This document shows, piece by piece, positions 1-9,850 of a DNA stretch of 64,000 bases. A program made the position numbers and the translations under genes. This stretch comes from Paenibacillus pasadenensis DSM 19293. GTDB lineage: Bacteria; Bacillota; Bacilli; Paenibacillales; Paenibacillaceae. The notes beneath the pieces were generated by a model that saw only the letters and a list, made by a program, of their open reading frames with translations, did not search any database and was not told the origin of the DNA. Location of the stretch: contig NZ_AULW01000001.1 of assembly GCF_000422485.1 (NCBI RefSeq), forward strand, positions 372,001-436,000, in the 5' to 3' direction. Each line of letters opens with the position of its first letter. Position 1 is the stretch's first letter.

Positions 1-402
1 GAGCGCCTGATTGACCGAGTCCGGACCGAGCACGATCGACGTGTAGTTCGTCAGGTTGGAGATGATCATCGCCGCCTGCTGGATCGCCTGCTCCGCCTCC
101 ATCATGCGGCTGGCGACGAACGAGCGGATCGCCTGCAGCTCGCTCTTGGTGACCGCCTCGCGCCTCATCAGATGATCGACATAATACCGGTAGCCTTGAA
201 TGGAAGGAATGCGTCCAGCCGACGTATGCGGCTGCTCCAGGAATCCCAGCTCCTCTAGATCCGCCATCTCGTTGCGGATCGTCGCCGGGCTGAAGGCCAC
301 GTCGCCCCGCTTCGAAATGCTCCGGGAGCCTACAGGCTCGGCGGAACGGATATAATCGTCGATGATCACGCCTAAGATCAGCTGCTGCCTTTCAGTCAAC
401 AT
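1..402 (-). CDS. hrcA: Heat-inducible transcription repressor HrcA (3' part outside window)
   Basis: HrcA binds the CIRCE operator and represses class I heat-shock genes (typically hrcA-grpE-dnaK-dnaJ). The first 134 codons are visible on the minus strand and begin MLTERQQLILGVIIDDYI, matching the family's N-terminal winged-helix region; PVGSRSISK and SAGRIPS, typical of HrcA, follow. I chose ATG 402-400 because a GGGAGG ribosome site lies 9 nt upstream; an in-frame ATG at 411 would leave no spacing. The gene runs off the left edge, so the C-terminal half cannot be checked. A sigma-A promoter and a perfect CIRCE element lie directly upstream, so autoregulation is expected. Unlike Bacillus subtilis, hrcA does not directly follow hemW: about 5.6 kb of unrelated genes intervene. 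Confidence 0.95.
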   Translation of the reverse strand, partial: MLTERQQLILGVIIDDYIRSAEPVGSRSISKRGDVAFSPATIRNEMADLEELGFLEQPHTSAGRIPSIQGYRYYVDHLMRREAVTKSELQAIRSFVASRMMEAEQAIQQAAMIISNLTNYTSIVLGPDSVNQAL

Positions 403-460
403 CCGTACCATCCTCCCTCTGCATGCCTCCGGATTCCCAAAATCCGAGGCGGACGAGTGA

Positions 461-487
461 TTAGCACTCCACTCTATCGAGTGCTAA
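461..487 (-). promoter_or_regulatory. CIRCE operator (HrcA binding site)
   Basis: The perfect inverted repeat TTAGCACTC-N9-GAGTGCTAA matches the CIRCE consensus without mismatch. It lies between the hrcA promoter and the hrcA start codon, the usual place for repression by HrcA. Confidence 0.97.
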
Positions 488-498
488 CATTCATAACC

Positions 499-528
499 AA
501 AATACCAAACCTGGCGGAGCGTTGTCAA
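499..528 (-). promoter_or_regulatory. Sigma-A promoter of hrcA
   Basis: On the minus strand a consensus -35 TTGACA (528-523) is followed after 18 bp by TATTTT (504-499). The CIRCE element begins about 12 bp downstream of the -10, so HrcA would block transcription initiation. Confidence 0.8.
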
Positions 529-542
529 GTGAGGCGGAGGCC

Positions 543-584
543 GAAAAAAAGGGAAAGGCGGCTCTCGGAAGAGCCGCCTTTCCC
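543..584 (-). terminator. Rho-independent terminator after the GH16 gene
   Basis: A perfect 15-bp stem (551-565 with 570-584, loop CGGA) is followed on the minus strand by seven T residues. It lies 25 bp after the GH16 stop codon and separates that gene from the hrcA promoter. Confidence 0.93.
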
Positions 585-608
585 GGGGCTTTCGCCTCGC
601 AAACCGCC

Positions 609-1880
<1,272 letters not shown>

Positions 1881-1902
1881 GCAATCATTCCTCCTTCGTT
1901 TT

Positions 1903-1916
1903 TAAAGCGCTTCCAT
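1903..1916 (-). promoter_or_regulatory. cre-like palindrome upstream of the GH16 gene
   Basis: The minus-strand 14-mer TGGAAGCGCTTTAA-like site agrees at about 12 of 14 positions with the CcpA consensus TGWAANCGNTNWCA. It shares the AAGCGCTT core with sites before both GH87 genes. A possible promoter (TTTACT-N17-CATACT) lies further upstream but is not certain. Confidence 0.6.
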
Positions 1917-2050
1917 AATCATCGAACCGTCGTCTCCAGCTCCTCCTCTCGTCCCGGCATGCTTGGCTGGTGAAGCTCCCTTAGTATGCTCCTGCCCCAA
2001 TATGAAGTAAATTCCCCTTTTTTTGGGTGTGGTTGCGAAATTTCGGGTCG

Positions 2051-2085
2051 CAAAAAAAGCCCGTCCTCGATCGGCCGGGCGGGCT
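2051..2085 (-). terminator. Terminator after the GNAT gene
   Basis: The stem AGCCCGTCC (2058-2066) pairs with GGGCGGGCT (2077-2085, one G-T wobble) and is followed on the minus strand by seven T residues. It lies 14 bp after the acetyltransferase stop. Confidence 0.85.
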
Positions 2086-2098
2086 CCGTTTCAACGCT

Positions 2099-2566
2099 TC
2101 ATATATATCGGATGACCGCGATCTCGTCGCAGGCATGCTGCTTCGGGCAGTTCACGCAGTCCGTCCATACCTTCTCGGGGAAGATCTCCTTGTTCACGAC
2201 GGAAAATCCGTTGCGCTCGAAGAAGCGGACCTCGTAGGTGAGCGCCATGATTTTGGGAATGCCCTGGGCCTGAGCCTGCTCGATCAGCTTGGCGACCAGC
2301 TTGCTGCCGATGCCTGCGCCCTTATGGCCTTCGCTGATGCCGAGCGAGCGGATCTCGACGAGATCCTGGCCGAGCCGGGTCAGCGATCCGCAGCCGACGA
2401 CCGCGCCGGCGATCTCGGCGATGACGAACGTGCCGATCTGGCGGAGAAGCACGTCCTTGGACCGCGGCAGCATGATCCCCTTTTCCGCATAGCCTTGGAT
2501 GAGCTCAAAAAGCGTATCGACATCCTCCGGCTTGGCGGCGCGGCATACGGCTTCCTGTACGAGCAT
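2099..2566 (-). CDS. GNAT acetyltransferase, short ArgA-like
   Basis: A 155-aa single-domain GNAT protein. The acetyl-CoA site is visible as GISEGHKGAGIGSKLV (motif A, near residues 78-93). The C-terminus carries the phrase KVWTDCVNCPKQHACDE, a Cys-containing tail that I associate with stand-alone N-acetylglutamate synthase-like proteins of Gram-positive bacteria. That family recall is the only basis for the ArgA suggestion; the protein could be a general amine acetyltransferase. The start ATG is preceded by AAAGGAGGAG. It is monocistronic with its own promoter and terminator, divergent from the DUF1572 gene. No arginine genes are nearby. Confidence 0.8.
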   Translation of the reverse strand: MLVQEAVCRAAKPEDVDTLFELIQGYAEKGIMLPRSKDVLLRQIGTFVIAEIAGAVVGCGSLTRLGQDLVEIRSLGISEGHKGAGIGSKLVAKLIEQAQAQGIPKIMALTYEVRFFERNGFSVVNKEIFPEKVWTDCVNCPKQHACDEIAVIRYI

Positions 2567-2607
2567 CCTCTTCTCCTCCTTTCGTCGTCATCTCCACAAT
2601 ATGAATA

Positions 2608-2636
2608 AATATACAGCAAAGCGAATGAATGCTCAA
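2608..2636 (-). promoter_or_regulatory. Sigma-A promoter of the GNAT gene
   Basis: TTGAGC (2636-2631 on the minus strand), a 17-bp spacer and TATATT (2613-2608) give a good sigma-A promoter about 45 bp before the GNAT start. Confidence 0.7.
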
Positions 2637-2692
2637 GAGAAAAAAACACGCCGCCGTTGTATACTGGAAAAAAAGAGGAGGTGCCTGTTCCC

Positions 2693-3268
2693 ATGACCGA
2701 ACCGTACGCTGCGGACGCCCGCGAGCTGGGCGCCCGCATGCTTGAAGATGCCCGCAGCGTGTTCCGCAGCCAGAAGAAGCTCGGCGAGCGGGCTCTCGCG
2801 CAGGCGGGCGAAGAGGCGTTGTTCGCCGTCCCGGCGCCGGAGTCGAACTCGATCGCCGTCATCGTCCGGCATCTGTCCGGCAATATGAAGTCCCGCTGGA
2901 CGGACTTCCTCACGACCGACGGCGAAAAGCCGTGGCGCGACCGCGACGGAGAGTTCGAGCTGCCGCCCGAAAAGACCGCCGCCGAGGTGATCCGCTGGTG
3001 GGAGGACGGCTGGCGCATCGTATTCGAGACGTTGGACGGGCTGCGGCCGGAGGATCTCCTGCGCACGGTCACGATCCGCAGCGAGCCGCATCTCGTGCTG
3101 CAGACGATCCAGCGCCAGCTATCCCATTACGGCTACCATGTCGGGCAGATCGTGCAGCTGGCCAAAGCCTCGCGCGCGGCAAGCTGGCAGTCGCTGAGCA
3201 TACCGCGAAACGAGTCTCGGGCGTTCAACCAGAGGCTTGGACATGAGGCCGGCGATGCGGAAAAATAA
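2693..3268 (+). CDS. DUF1572 / DinB-superfamily protein
   Basis: A 191-aa cytoplasmic helical protein of the DUF1572 group of the DinB-like metal-binding superfamily. The likely metal ligands are the conserved His in VIVRHLSGNMKSRW and the C-terminal pair in QLSHYGYHVGQIV. The precise activity of the family is unknown; related DinB-fold enzymes include bacillithiol S-transferases. I placed the start at ATG 2693, about 9 nt after AGAGGAGGTG, rather than at upstream in-frame non-ATG codons. A TATACT -10 at 2659-2664 is plausible, but its -35 is poor. The gene's end overlaps the start of the next small membrane protein, so the two are probably cotranscribed. Confidence 0.85.
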   Translation: MTEPYAADARELGARMLEDARSVFRSQKKLGERALAQAGEEALFAVPAPESNSIAVIVRHLSGNMKSRWTDFLTTDGEKPWRDRDGEFELPPEKTAAEVIRWWEDGWRIVFETLDGLRPEDLLRTVTIRSEPHLVLQTIQRQLSHYGYHVGQIVQLAKASRAASWQSLSIPRNESRAFNQRLGHEAGDAEK

Positions 3269-3554
3269 GCGCTTCTGGGCCGCCGCCCTCCTGATCGCCA
3301 GCAGCTGTCTGCTGTTTTTCCAACTCCTTGTCTTCATTGACATGTGGATCGACTACAATGTGCCGAAGACCGGCGCGATCGGGAACGGCCCCCCGAAAAT
3401 GACCGCGATGGATGGGATGCTCCTCGGCACCAGGGCCCTCGTCATCCTCGCAGGCTTCGTCCTTTCGCTGCGCAATTTCACCAAGACGCTTCGCGAAGAC
3501 TCGGCGGAGCCGAATGCCTCCGACGCCGCGAACGGCGATCGCGGCTCGTCCTAA
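3243..3554 (+). CDS. Small two-helix membrane protein, unknown function
   Basis: A protein of about 103 aa with two predicted transmembrane helices: roughly residues 11-32 (WAAALLIASSCLLFFQLLVF) and 62-77 (ALVILAGFVLSL). They are separated by a loop of about 30 residues, with a charged C-terminal tail. I do not recognise a family. The ATG at 3243 overlaps the end of the preceding DUF1572 gene by 26 nt and has AGAGG about 8 nt upstream; a TTG two codons earlier is an alternative. Translational coupling with DUF1572 is likely. Expression is supported only by coding-like composition and the gene arrangement. Confidence 0.6.
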   Translation: MRPAMRKNKRFWAAALLIASSCLLFFQLLVFIDMWIDYNVPKTGAIGNGPPKMTAMDGMLLGTRALVILAGFVLSLRNFTKTLREDSAEPNASDAANGDRGSS

Positions 3555-3574
3555 GCCGCCTTCCCGGAACGCGA

Positions 3575-3613
3575 AGCGCCCAGTCCTTTGTCGAGACAAA
3601 GGGCTGGGCGCTT
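3575..3613. terminator. Bidirectional stem-loop between convergent genes
   Basis: A stem of about 18 bp (3575-3592 with 3595-3613) with a 2-nt loop lies between the small membrane protein gene and the convergent alkaline phosphatase gene. The T-tracts are short on both sides, so termination strength is uncertain. Confidence 0.65.
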
Positions 3614-3646
3614 TCTGGATTCTGGACGATGAAGCGTCGGCGGCCT

Positions 3647-5296
3647 CTACGAGATCAGGTCCACCGCTTTTTGCGACACGTATACTTTCGAGCCGTTGTA
3701 CACGACGACGCCGTCAAGCGTGATCTTGCCGCCGTTCAGCAGCGCCTGGTTTTTGTAGAAAGGCAGCTCCAGCTTCTGGCCGTTTTTCGTGACGACGAGG
3801 CTCGCAGCCTTGATTTCGGTTTTGGCTCCTTTGGCCGCGAAGGCCGCCTGGGCTTCGACGAACAGCTGCTTCGTCGTCTGGCCGAGGTCAAGGCCGAGCA
3901 CGCGGGCGATGTACTTGGCGACGTCGGTATTGTCGATGACGCCGCTCGGACGGTCGCCGTTCGGCGCGTAGGCGTACAGCACGACGTCGCCGCCCGTATG
4001 GCCGCCCGTCGTCCAGCCGATGCCGGAACGGCTGCTGATGATCGGGCCGACGGCATAGTTCATCGAGCCCGGCTTCGCCTCGCGGATCGACTTCACTTCC
4101 TCGCTCGTCAGATCCGTGATGCCGAGGTAAGTCCGTGCTGCCTCCTTGATGTTGGAGCGGGAGGCGTTCAGCTTGGACTCGAACCCTTCGCCGGTCACCT
4201 TCGCTTTTTTGAGCGGACCGATGAACGCGGACAGCGGCTCCTCGTCGTACGAGCCGGTCGTCGCCGCGTTGCCGATCGTCAGGCCGCCGTTGCCGTGGTC
4301 GGTCACCGCTACGACCGCGGTCTGCCCGTCCCGCTTGGCGAAGTCGAGCGCGGTCTCTACCGCCTTGTCGAAGGCGAGCACGTCGCTGACGACGCCGACC
4401 GGATCGTTCGCATGCGCGGCCCAGTCGACCTTGCTGCCCTCGACCATCAGGAAGAAGCCGTCCTTGTCCTTCGACAGCACCTCGATCGCCTTGCTCGTCA
4501 TCTCGGCGAGGCTCGGCTGCTTGGACGGATCGCGGTCCAGGTCATAATCGAGCGCCTTGCTGCCGAACATGCCCCACAGCTTGTCCGACTTGGACGCCTT
4601 CAGCGCGGCCGGGGTCGTCACATAGTCGTAGCCGAGCGCCTTGATCGACGCGAGCAGGTTGTTGCCGTCCTTGCGTCCGGCCGGCGTCAGGAAGCTGCTG
4701 CCGCTGCCGAGCACGACGTCGATGCCGTTGTACACCTGCTGCATGCTGAGCGCGTCATAGCTTTTCCGGTCCGGATAGTGCGCGGAAAAATCGGCAGGAG
4801 TCGCATGCATGAACTCCGAGGTCGCGATGATGCCGGTCGCTTTGCCGGCCCGCTTGGACGCCTCCAGCACGGATGCGACCGGACGGCGCTCCTCGCCCTT
4901 CGCGATCGCAGCCTGTCCCGGCATCGTCGCCTTGTCCGGCAGCACGCCGACGAATCCGGTATGCGATTTGAAGCCGGTCGCAAACGCCGTTCCGGCCGGC
5001 GCCGAGTCGGCGATCGGAGCGTCGGCCGAATGCGTCCGCACCATGCCGGTCGCAAGCGCATCCAGCGCCAGCGAGGAGCCCTTGTAGTACCTTGCGAGCG
5101 CCGTCGCCTCGTTCGCCATGCCGTCCGGGATAAGCAGGATGACGTTTTTAATGTCCGCCCCCGCCGTTTCCGCCGCCGTTCCTGGCGCGACGGAGGCGCC
5201 GTCTGCCGCAAACGCCGCCATGCTGCCCGTGCCGACCAGCGCCGCCGCGACGGCCGTGCCCATCATTCGTTTCGTCCAAAGCCTGCTCGTTTTCAA
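3647..5296 (-). CDS. Secreted alkaline phosphatase with C-terminal stalk-like domain
   Basis: A phosphate-monoester hydrolase of 549 aa of the PhoA/PhoB superfamily. A signal peptide (about 1-30, ending AAFAADG) precedes the catalytic domain. Metal-binding IPDGM, the nucleophile Ser98 in DSAPAGTA, VEGSKVDWAAHAND, AVTDHGNGG and the C-terminal GGHTGGDV metal motif are all present. After about residue 480 there is an extra domain (SLVVTKNGQKLELPF ... ITLDGVVVYNG) resembling the copper-amine-oxidase N-terminal-like module common in Paenibacillus exoproteins. The start is TTG with an upstream GGAGAGG. Two 11-bp-spaced TTTACA-like hexamers upstream could be part of a Pho box, but this is weak. It is monocistronic, and its product would release phosphate outside the cell. 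Confidence 0.92.
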   Translation of the reverse strand: MKTSRLWTKRMMGTAVAAALVGTGSMAAFAADGASVAPGTAAETAGADIKNVILLIPDGMANEATALARYYKGSSLALDALATGMVRTHSADAPIADSAPAGTAFATGFKSHTGFVGVLPDKATMPGQAAIAKGEERRPVASVLEASKRAGKATGIIATSEFMHATPADFSAHYPDRKSYDALSMQQVYNGIDVVLGSGSSFLTPAGRKDGNNLLASIKALGYDYVTTPAALKASKSDKLWGMFGSKALDYDLDRDPSKQPSLAEMTSKAIEVLSKDKDGFFLMVEGSKVDWAAHANDPVGVVSDVLAFDKAVETALDFAKRDGQTAVVAVTDHGNGGLTIGNAATTGSYDEEPLSAFIGPLKKAKVTGEGFESKLNASRSNIKEAARTYLGITDLTSEEVKSIREAKPGSMNYAVGPIISSRSGIGWTTGGHTGGDVVLYAYAPNGDRPSGVIDNTDVAKYIARVLGLDLGQTTKQLFVEAQAAFAAKGAKTEIKAASLVVTKNGQKLELPFYKNQALLNGGKITLDGVVVYNGSKVYVSQKAVDLIS

Positions 5297-5450
5297 ATCG
5301 TTAACCCCTCTCCATCGTTCGTTTCTTTGTCATCCTAAAGGAGAACCGTTAGCGTTTTGTAAACTTCGGCCTCGAATCCGATCAAATGAACTTAAATAAA
5401 TCGTAAGTAATACTATCTCACTCACGAACCATATACCGCTAAAAGAATGC

Positions 5451-5496
5451 AAAAGGAGCGCTTCCGCAGCCGATGCTGCCTGAAGCGCTCCTTTTT
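5451..5496 (-). terminator. Terminator downstream of the hemW/HEAT genes
   Basis: The 14-bp stem AAAAGGAGCGCTTC (5451-5464) pairs with GAAGCGCTCCTTTT across a 17-nt loop that itself contains a short hairpin. T runs occur on both strands. It closes the lepA-hemW-HEAT transcription unit on the minus strand. Confidence 0.85.
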
Positions 5497-5548
5497 CGGG
5501 ACGGACGAGGCACGCCGCCAGAGGACGACGCGACTCTCCTTCGCCCTT

Positions 5549-6025
5549 TTACTTCCGCTCGAACGAGGCCTTCCATTGCTCCTCGAGCCAGCCGTCGAAC
5601 TCGGCTCCCTTGTCGCCTTCGAGCACGTCGTACACGTCCAGCCTCATCTTCTTCAGCTTTTCCTTGAAGTCGGCGAAGCTGTGTCCGTCGGTCAGGCTCT
5701 TGCGCACGCGCACGACGATCTTGTCCAGTCCCTTGACCGGGACGGAGCCTTTGCGGACCGGCGCCTGCGCCGGCTCGCCGAGCGAGACGAGGCCGCGGTA
5801 GGCCGCCTCGCGCACCGGATGCACCGGATCGTCCGCCAGCAGGCGGCGCAGGATGGCGGCGGACTGCGGCGCCTTGAGGGCGGCCAGCTCGGACGCCGCC
5901 TGCTGGCGCGCCCTCCAGTCGGAGGTGCGGCTGGCGGCGCGCTTGAGCTCGACGACCGGATCGACGGCTTCCGGCTCTGCCGGATCGGCTTTGATTTGGT
6001 TCGGTTTCGTTTTCAAGGAATTCAA
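5549..6025 (-). CDS. HEAT-repeat protein downstream of hemW
   Basis: A 158-aa soluble protein with about two HEAT-like helical hairpins (residues 25-85; WRARQQAASELAALK and HPVREAAYRGLVSLG). The following 70 residues contain a conserved-looking LDKIVVRVRKSLTDGHSFADF segment and an acidic/aromatic C-terminus. There is no signal peptide or membrane helix. It starts 12 bp after the hemW stop and probably shares its transcript. No enzymatic motif is visible; HEAT repeats usually mediate protein contacts. The exact role is unknown. Confidence 0.75.
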   Translation of the reverse strand: MNSLKTKPNQIKADPAEPEAVDPVVELKRAASRTSDWRARQQAASELAALKAPQSAAILRRLLADDPVHPVREAAYRGLVSLGEPAQAPVRKGSVPVKGLDKIVVRVRKSLTDGHSFADFKEKLKKMRLDVYDVLEGDKGAEFDGWLEEQWKASFERK

Positions 6026-6037
6026 TCCCCTTCGCTT

Positions 6038-7255
6038 CTAAGAATGAATCGCATCGTCCAGGACGCCGATGAACGCCCCGAACACTTCGTTGCCGAGCAG
6101 CACGCCTTGCGGCGACAGCCGGTAGCCCCGGCCCGGACGCAGCGGCGTGCCTCCCGGCAGGCTGCCGTGCTCTCCGTCCTCCAGACGGAGCAGCAGCCCG
6201 CCCTCCACCAGCGGCCGCAGCTGCGCTCCGAACACGCCCTCGATCGTCCGTCCCGGGAACTGCCGCTCGAAGTCGGCTCCGCGCACGCCGTCCAGCAGGC
6301 GCAGGCCGACCATCATGAAGTCCTCCATCGCCTCGGCCTCGGACACCGTCTCCCCCGACAGGCGGGGCAGGCGCTCCAGCGCGGCGTCGATGTACGGCTG
6401 CACGCCCTTGATGTTGACGTGGCGATGGCGCTCCAGATAACCGTGCGCCCCCGCGCCGAGCCCGTAATAAGGCTCGTTGCGCCAGTAGGTCGAGTTGTGC
6501 CGGCTCTCGAAGCCGGGCTTCGCGAAGTTGCTGATCTCGTAATGCTCGTAGCCGGCTCCCTGAAGGCGGCCGATGAGATGCAGGTACATCTCCAGATCCT
6601 CGTCCTCGGTCGGCAGCGGCAGCTGGTTTTTCTCGTAGAGATGATGGAACAGCGTGTTCTCCTCGACCTTGAGGCTGTACAGCGAGTAGTGCGGCAGGTC
6701 GAGCGCGAGCGCCTTGTCCACGCTGTCGGACAGAAGCTCGACCGTCTGGCCCGGCAGGCCGAACATCAGGTCGATGGAAAGGTTGCCGAAGCCCGCCGCC
6801 CGCGCGTTGTCCAGGCTGCGGTACACGTCGTCGACGTCATGGATGCGGCCGATCCGCTGCAGCAGGCCGTTGTCGAACGACTGCACGCCGAAGCTCAGCC
6901 GGTTGACGCCGCCGGCGAACATGACCGCCAGCTTGTCGGGATCGGTCGTGCCGGGATTGGCCTCCATCGTGAATTCCGTGCCCTCGTGCAGCGGCCAGAG
7001 CCGGCGCACCGAGGCGAGGAAGCGCTCCATCTGGGGCGGCGTCAGCACCGTCGGCGTGCCGCCGCCGACGAATACCGTGTCGATGCGCTCCGCCGGCGTC
7101 GCCGACAGCGTCCGCTCCATCTCGCGCTCCAGCGCGGTCAGATAATCGTCGACCGGCTGGCCCTTGAGGATGTAGGAGTTGAAGTCGCAGTAATGGCACT
7201 TGTTCGTGCAGAACGGGATATGGATGTAAAGCGCTCTGGGCGCGTGATGCAGCAT
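6038..7255 (-). CDS. hemW: HemW, radical SAM heme chaperone
   Basis: A 405-aa radical SAM protein. The 4Fe-4S motif is CTNKCHYCDF near the N-terminus (residues 16-25), preceded by LYIHIPF. GGGTPTVL and EANPGT follow, as in the HemN/HemW superfamily, and the C-terminal HemW domain is present. HemW was long annotated as coproporphyrinogen III oxidase but is now regarded as a heme-insertion chaperone. The spacing CxxxCxxC followed by aspartate-phenylalanine, rather than the HemN pattern, supports HemW. The start ATG follows GAGGAGGG. The lepA-hemW order is the one seen in Bacillus subtilis; the next conserved gene there, hrcA, is displaced here. Confidence 0.95.
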   Translation of the reverse strand: MLHHAPRALYIHIPFCTNKCHYCDFNSYILKGQPVDDYLTALEREMERTLSATPAERIDTVFVGGGTPTVLTPPQMERFLASVRRLWPLHEGTEFTMEANPGTTDPDKLAVMFAGGVNRLSFGVQSFDNGLLQRIGRIHDVDDVYRSLDNARAAGFGNLSIDLMFGLPGQTVELLSDSVDKALALDLPHYSLYSLKVEENTLFHHLYEKNQLPLPTEDEDLEMYLHLIGRLQGAGYEHYEISNFAKPGFESRHNSTYWRNEPYYGLGAGAHGYLERHRHVNIKGVQPYIDAALERLPRLSGETVSEAEAMEDFMMVGLRLLDGVRGADFERQFPGRTIEGVFGAQLRPLVEGGLLLRLEDGEHGSLPGGTPLRPGRGYRLSPQGVLLGNEVFGAFIGVLDDAIHS

Positions 7256-7341
7256 AGGTGTTCCCTCCTCGGCGGAGCCGCGCGGGCCAGGGCGTGCTTG
7301 CAGACATGCCCTAGCCGCGGATGCCCCGTAAAACGGCGCAA

Positions 7342-7363
7342 GAGGAGAGCGGCCGCTCTCCTC
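7342..7363. repeat. 22-bp perfect palindrome between lepA and hemW
   Basis: GAGGAGAGCGGCCGCTCTCCTC is a perfect 22-bp palindrome in the 153-bp lepA-hemW gap. In RNA it would form a GC-rich hairpin with almost no loop. It has no T-tract, so it may act as an RNA-stability or processing element within the operon. Confidence 0.6.
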
Positions 7364-7408
7364 CGTCCGGTTCGGAACCGCGCGGCCGCGAGGGCCGCCG
7401 GCTCCGAC

Positions 7409-9226
<1,818 letters not shown>

Positions 9227-9263
9227 GCTTTGTGATCCACACCCCTCAATAGGTCTAACCTTT

Positions 9264-9292
9264 ATTATACCTTTTCAGAGAATGGGGGGCAA
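9264..9292 (-). promoter_or_regulatory. Sigma-A promoter of lepA
   Basis: TTGCCC (9292-9287 on the minus strand), a 17-bp spacer and a perfect TATAAT (9269-9264) lie about 38 bp before the lepA start. Confidence 0.85.
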
Positions 9293-9320
9293 TGAAAACG
9301 GCGGGGGCGGCCGCACGCCC

Positions 9321-9812
9321 CTACTGCGTCATCGAGTCGAACAGCGTCACGAGGAAGCGGATGCCCGAGCTCGACACGCTCTGCAGCACGCCGGCCGTGC
9401 CGTCGGCCAGCCGGTTGACGCCTGTCTCGCCCTGCGGATCCGCGATGCCCGGCAGGCGCGAGCCGTCCTCGCTCTGCCGCCGATCCCGCTGCGTCTGCGC
9501 CAGCGCCGGCGCGGCCGCCGATTCCTCGTCGCCGAGAAAAGCTCCCGCCTCCGGCACGGCGGCCGCGGCCTCGATGCCGTATTTTTTCTGCAGCCGCTTC
9601 AGCTCGGCCTCGTACTCCAGCTGCTTGAGCTTGGCCTGCTGCAGCTCCAGCTCGCGGACCGCCTGCGCGTAGCGCCCGATCTCGGCCGGCTCGCTGCCCT
9701 CGACGGGGCCGTAGACGCGGCCGATGCCGGCCGACGTCATCTCCATCCCGAACATCAGCACCGCCGCGAGCGCGGCGCCGACGATCGTCCATTTCAGCGG
9801 TCCTTTTTTCAT
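9321..9812 (-). CDS. YqxA-like (DUF3679-type) small membrane-anchored protein
   Basis: A 163-aa protein with one N-terminal transmembrane helix (residues 8-27, WTIVGAALAAVLMFGMEM). A Glu/Lys/Leu-rich probable coiled coil (about 45-75) follows, then a low-complexity acidic region and a C-terminal segment ending VTLFDSMTQ. Sequence recognition is weak. The call rests largely on position: in Bacillus subtilis yqxA lies between spoIIP and lepA in the same orientation, and this gene occupies exactly that place. It is followed 94 bp later by lepA with its own promoter. The function of YqxA is unknown; a sporulation role is possible. Confidence 0.7.
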   Translation of the reverse strand: MKKGPLKWTIVGAALAAVLMFGMEMTSAGIGRVYGPVEGSEPAEIGRYAQAVRELELQQAKLKQLEYEAELKRLQKKYGIEAAAAVPEAGAFLGDEESAAAPALAQTQRDRRQSEDGSRLPGIADPQGETGVNRLADGTAGVLQSVSSSGIRFLVTLFDSMTQ

Positions 9813-9850
9813 GCCGGACGCCCTCCTTCATCGATTTGCTCTTATTTCGC

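Noticed and set aside
1921-1985. GGTC/TGGTAG activator boxes upstream of the GH16 gene
   Set aside because: TTCACCAG resembles part of the motif, but the TGGTAG element, spacing and -10 do not fit, so GH16 was left out of the proposed regulon.
5300-5400. Pho box upstream of the alkaline phosphatase
   Set aside because: Only two TTTACA-like hexamers at 11-bp spacing are seen; a functional Pho box normally has three to four better matches.
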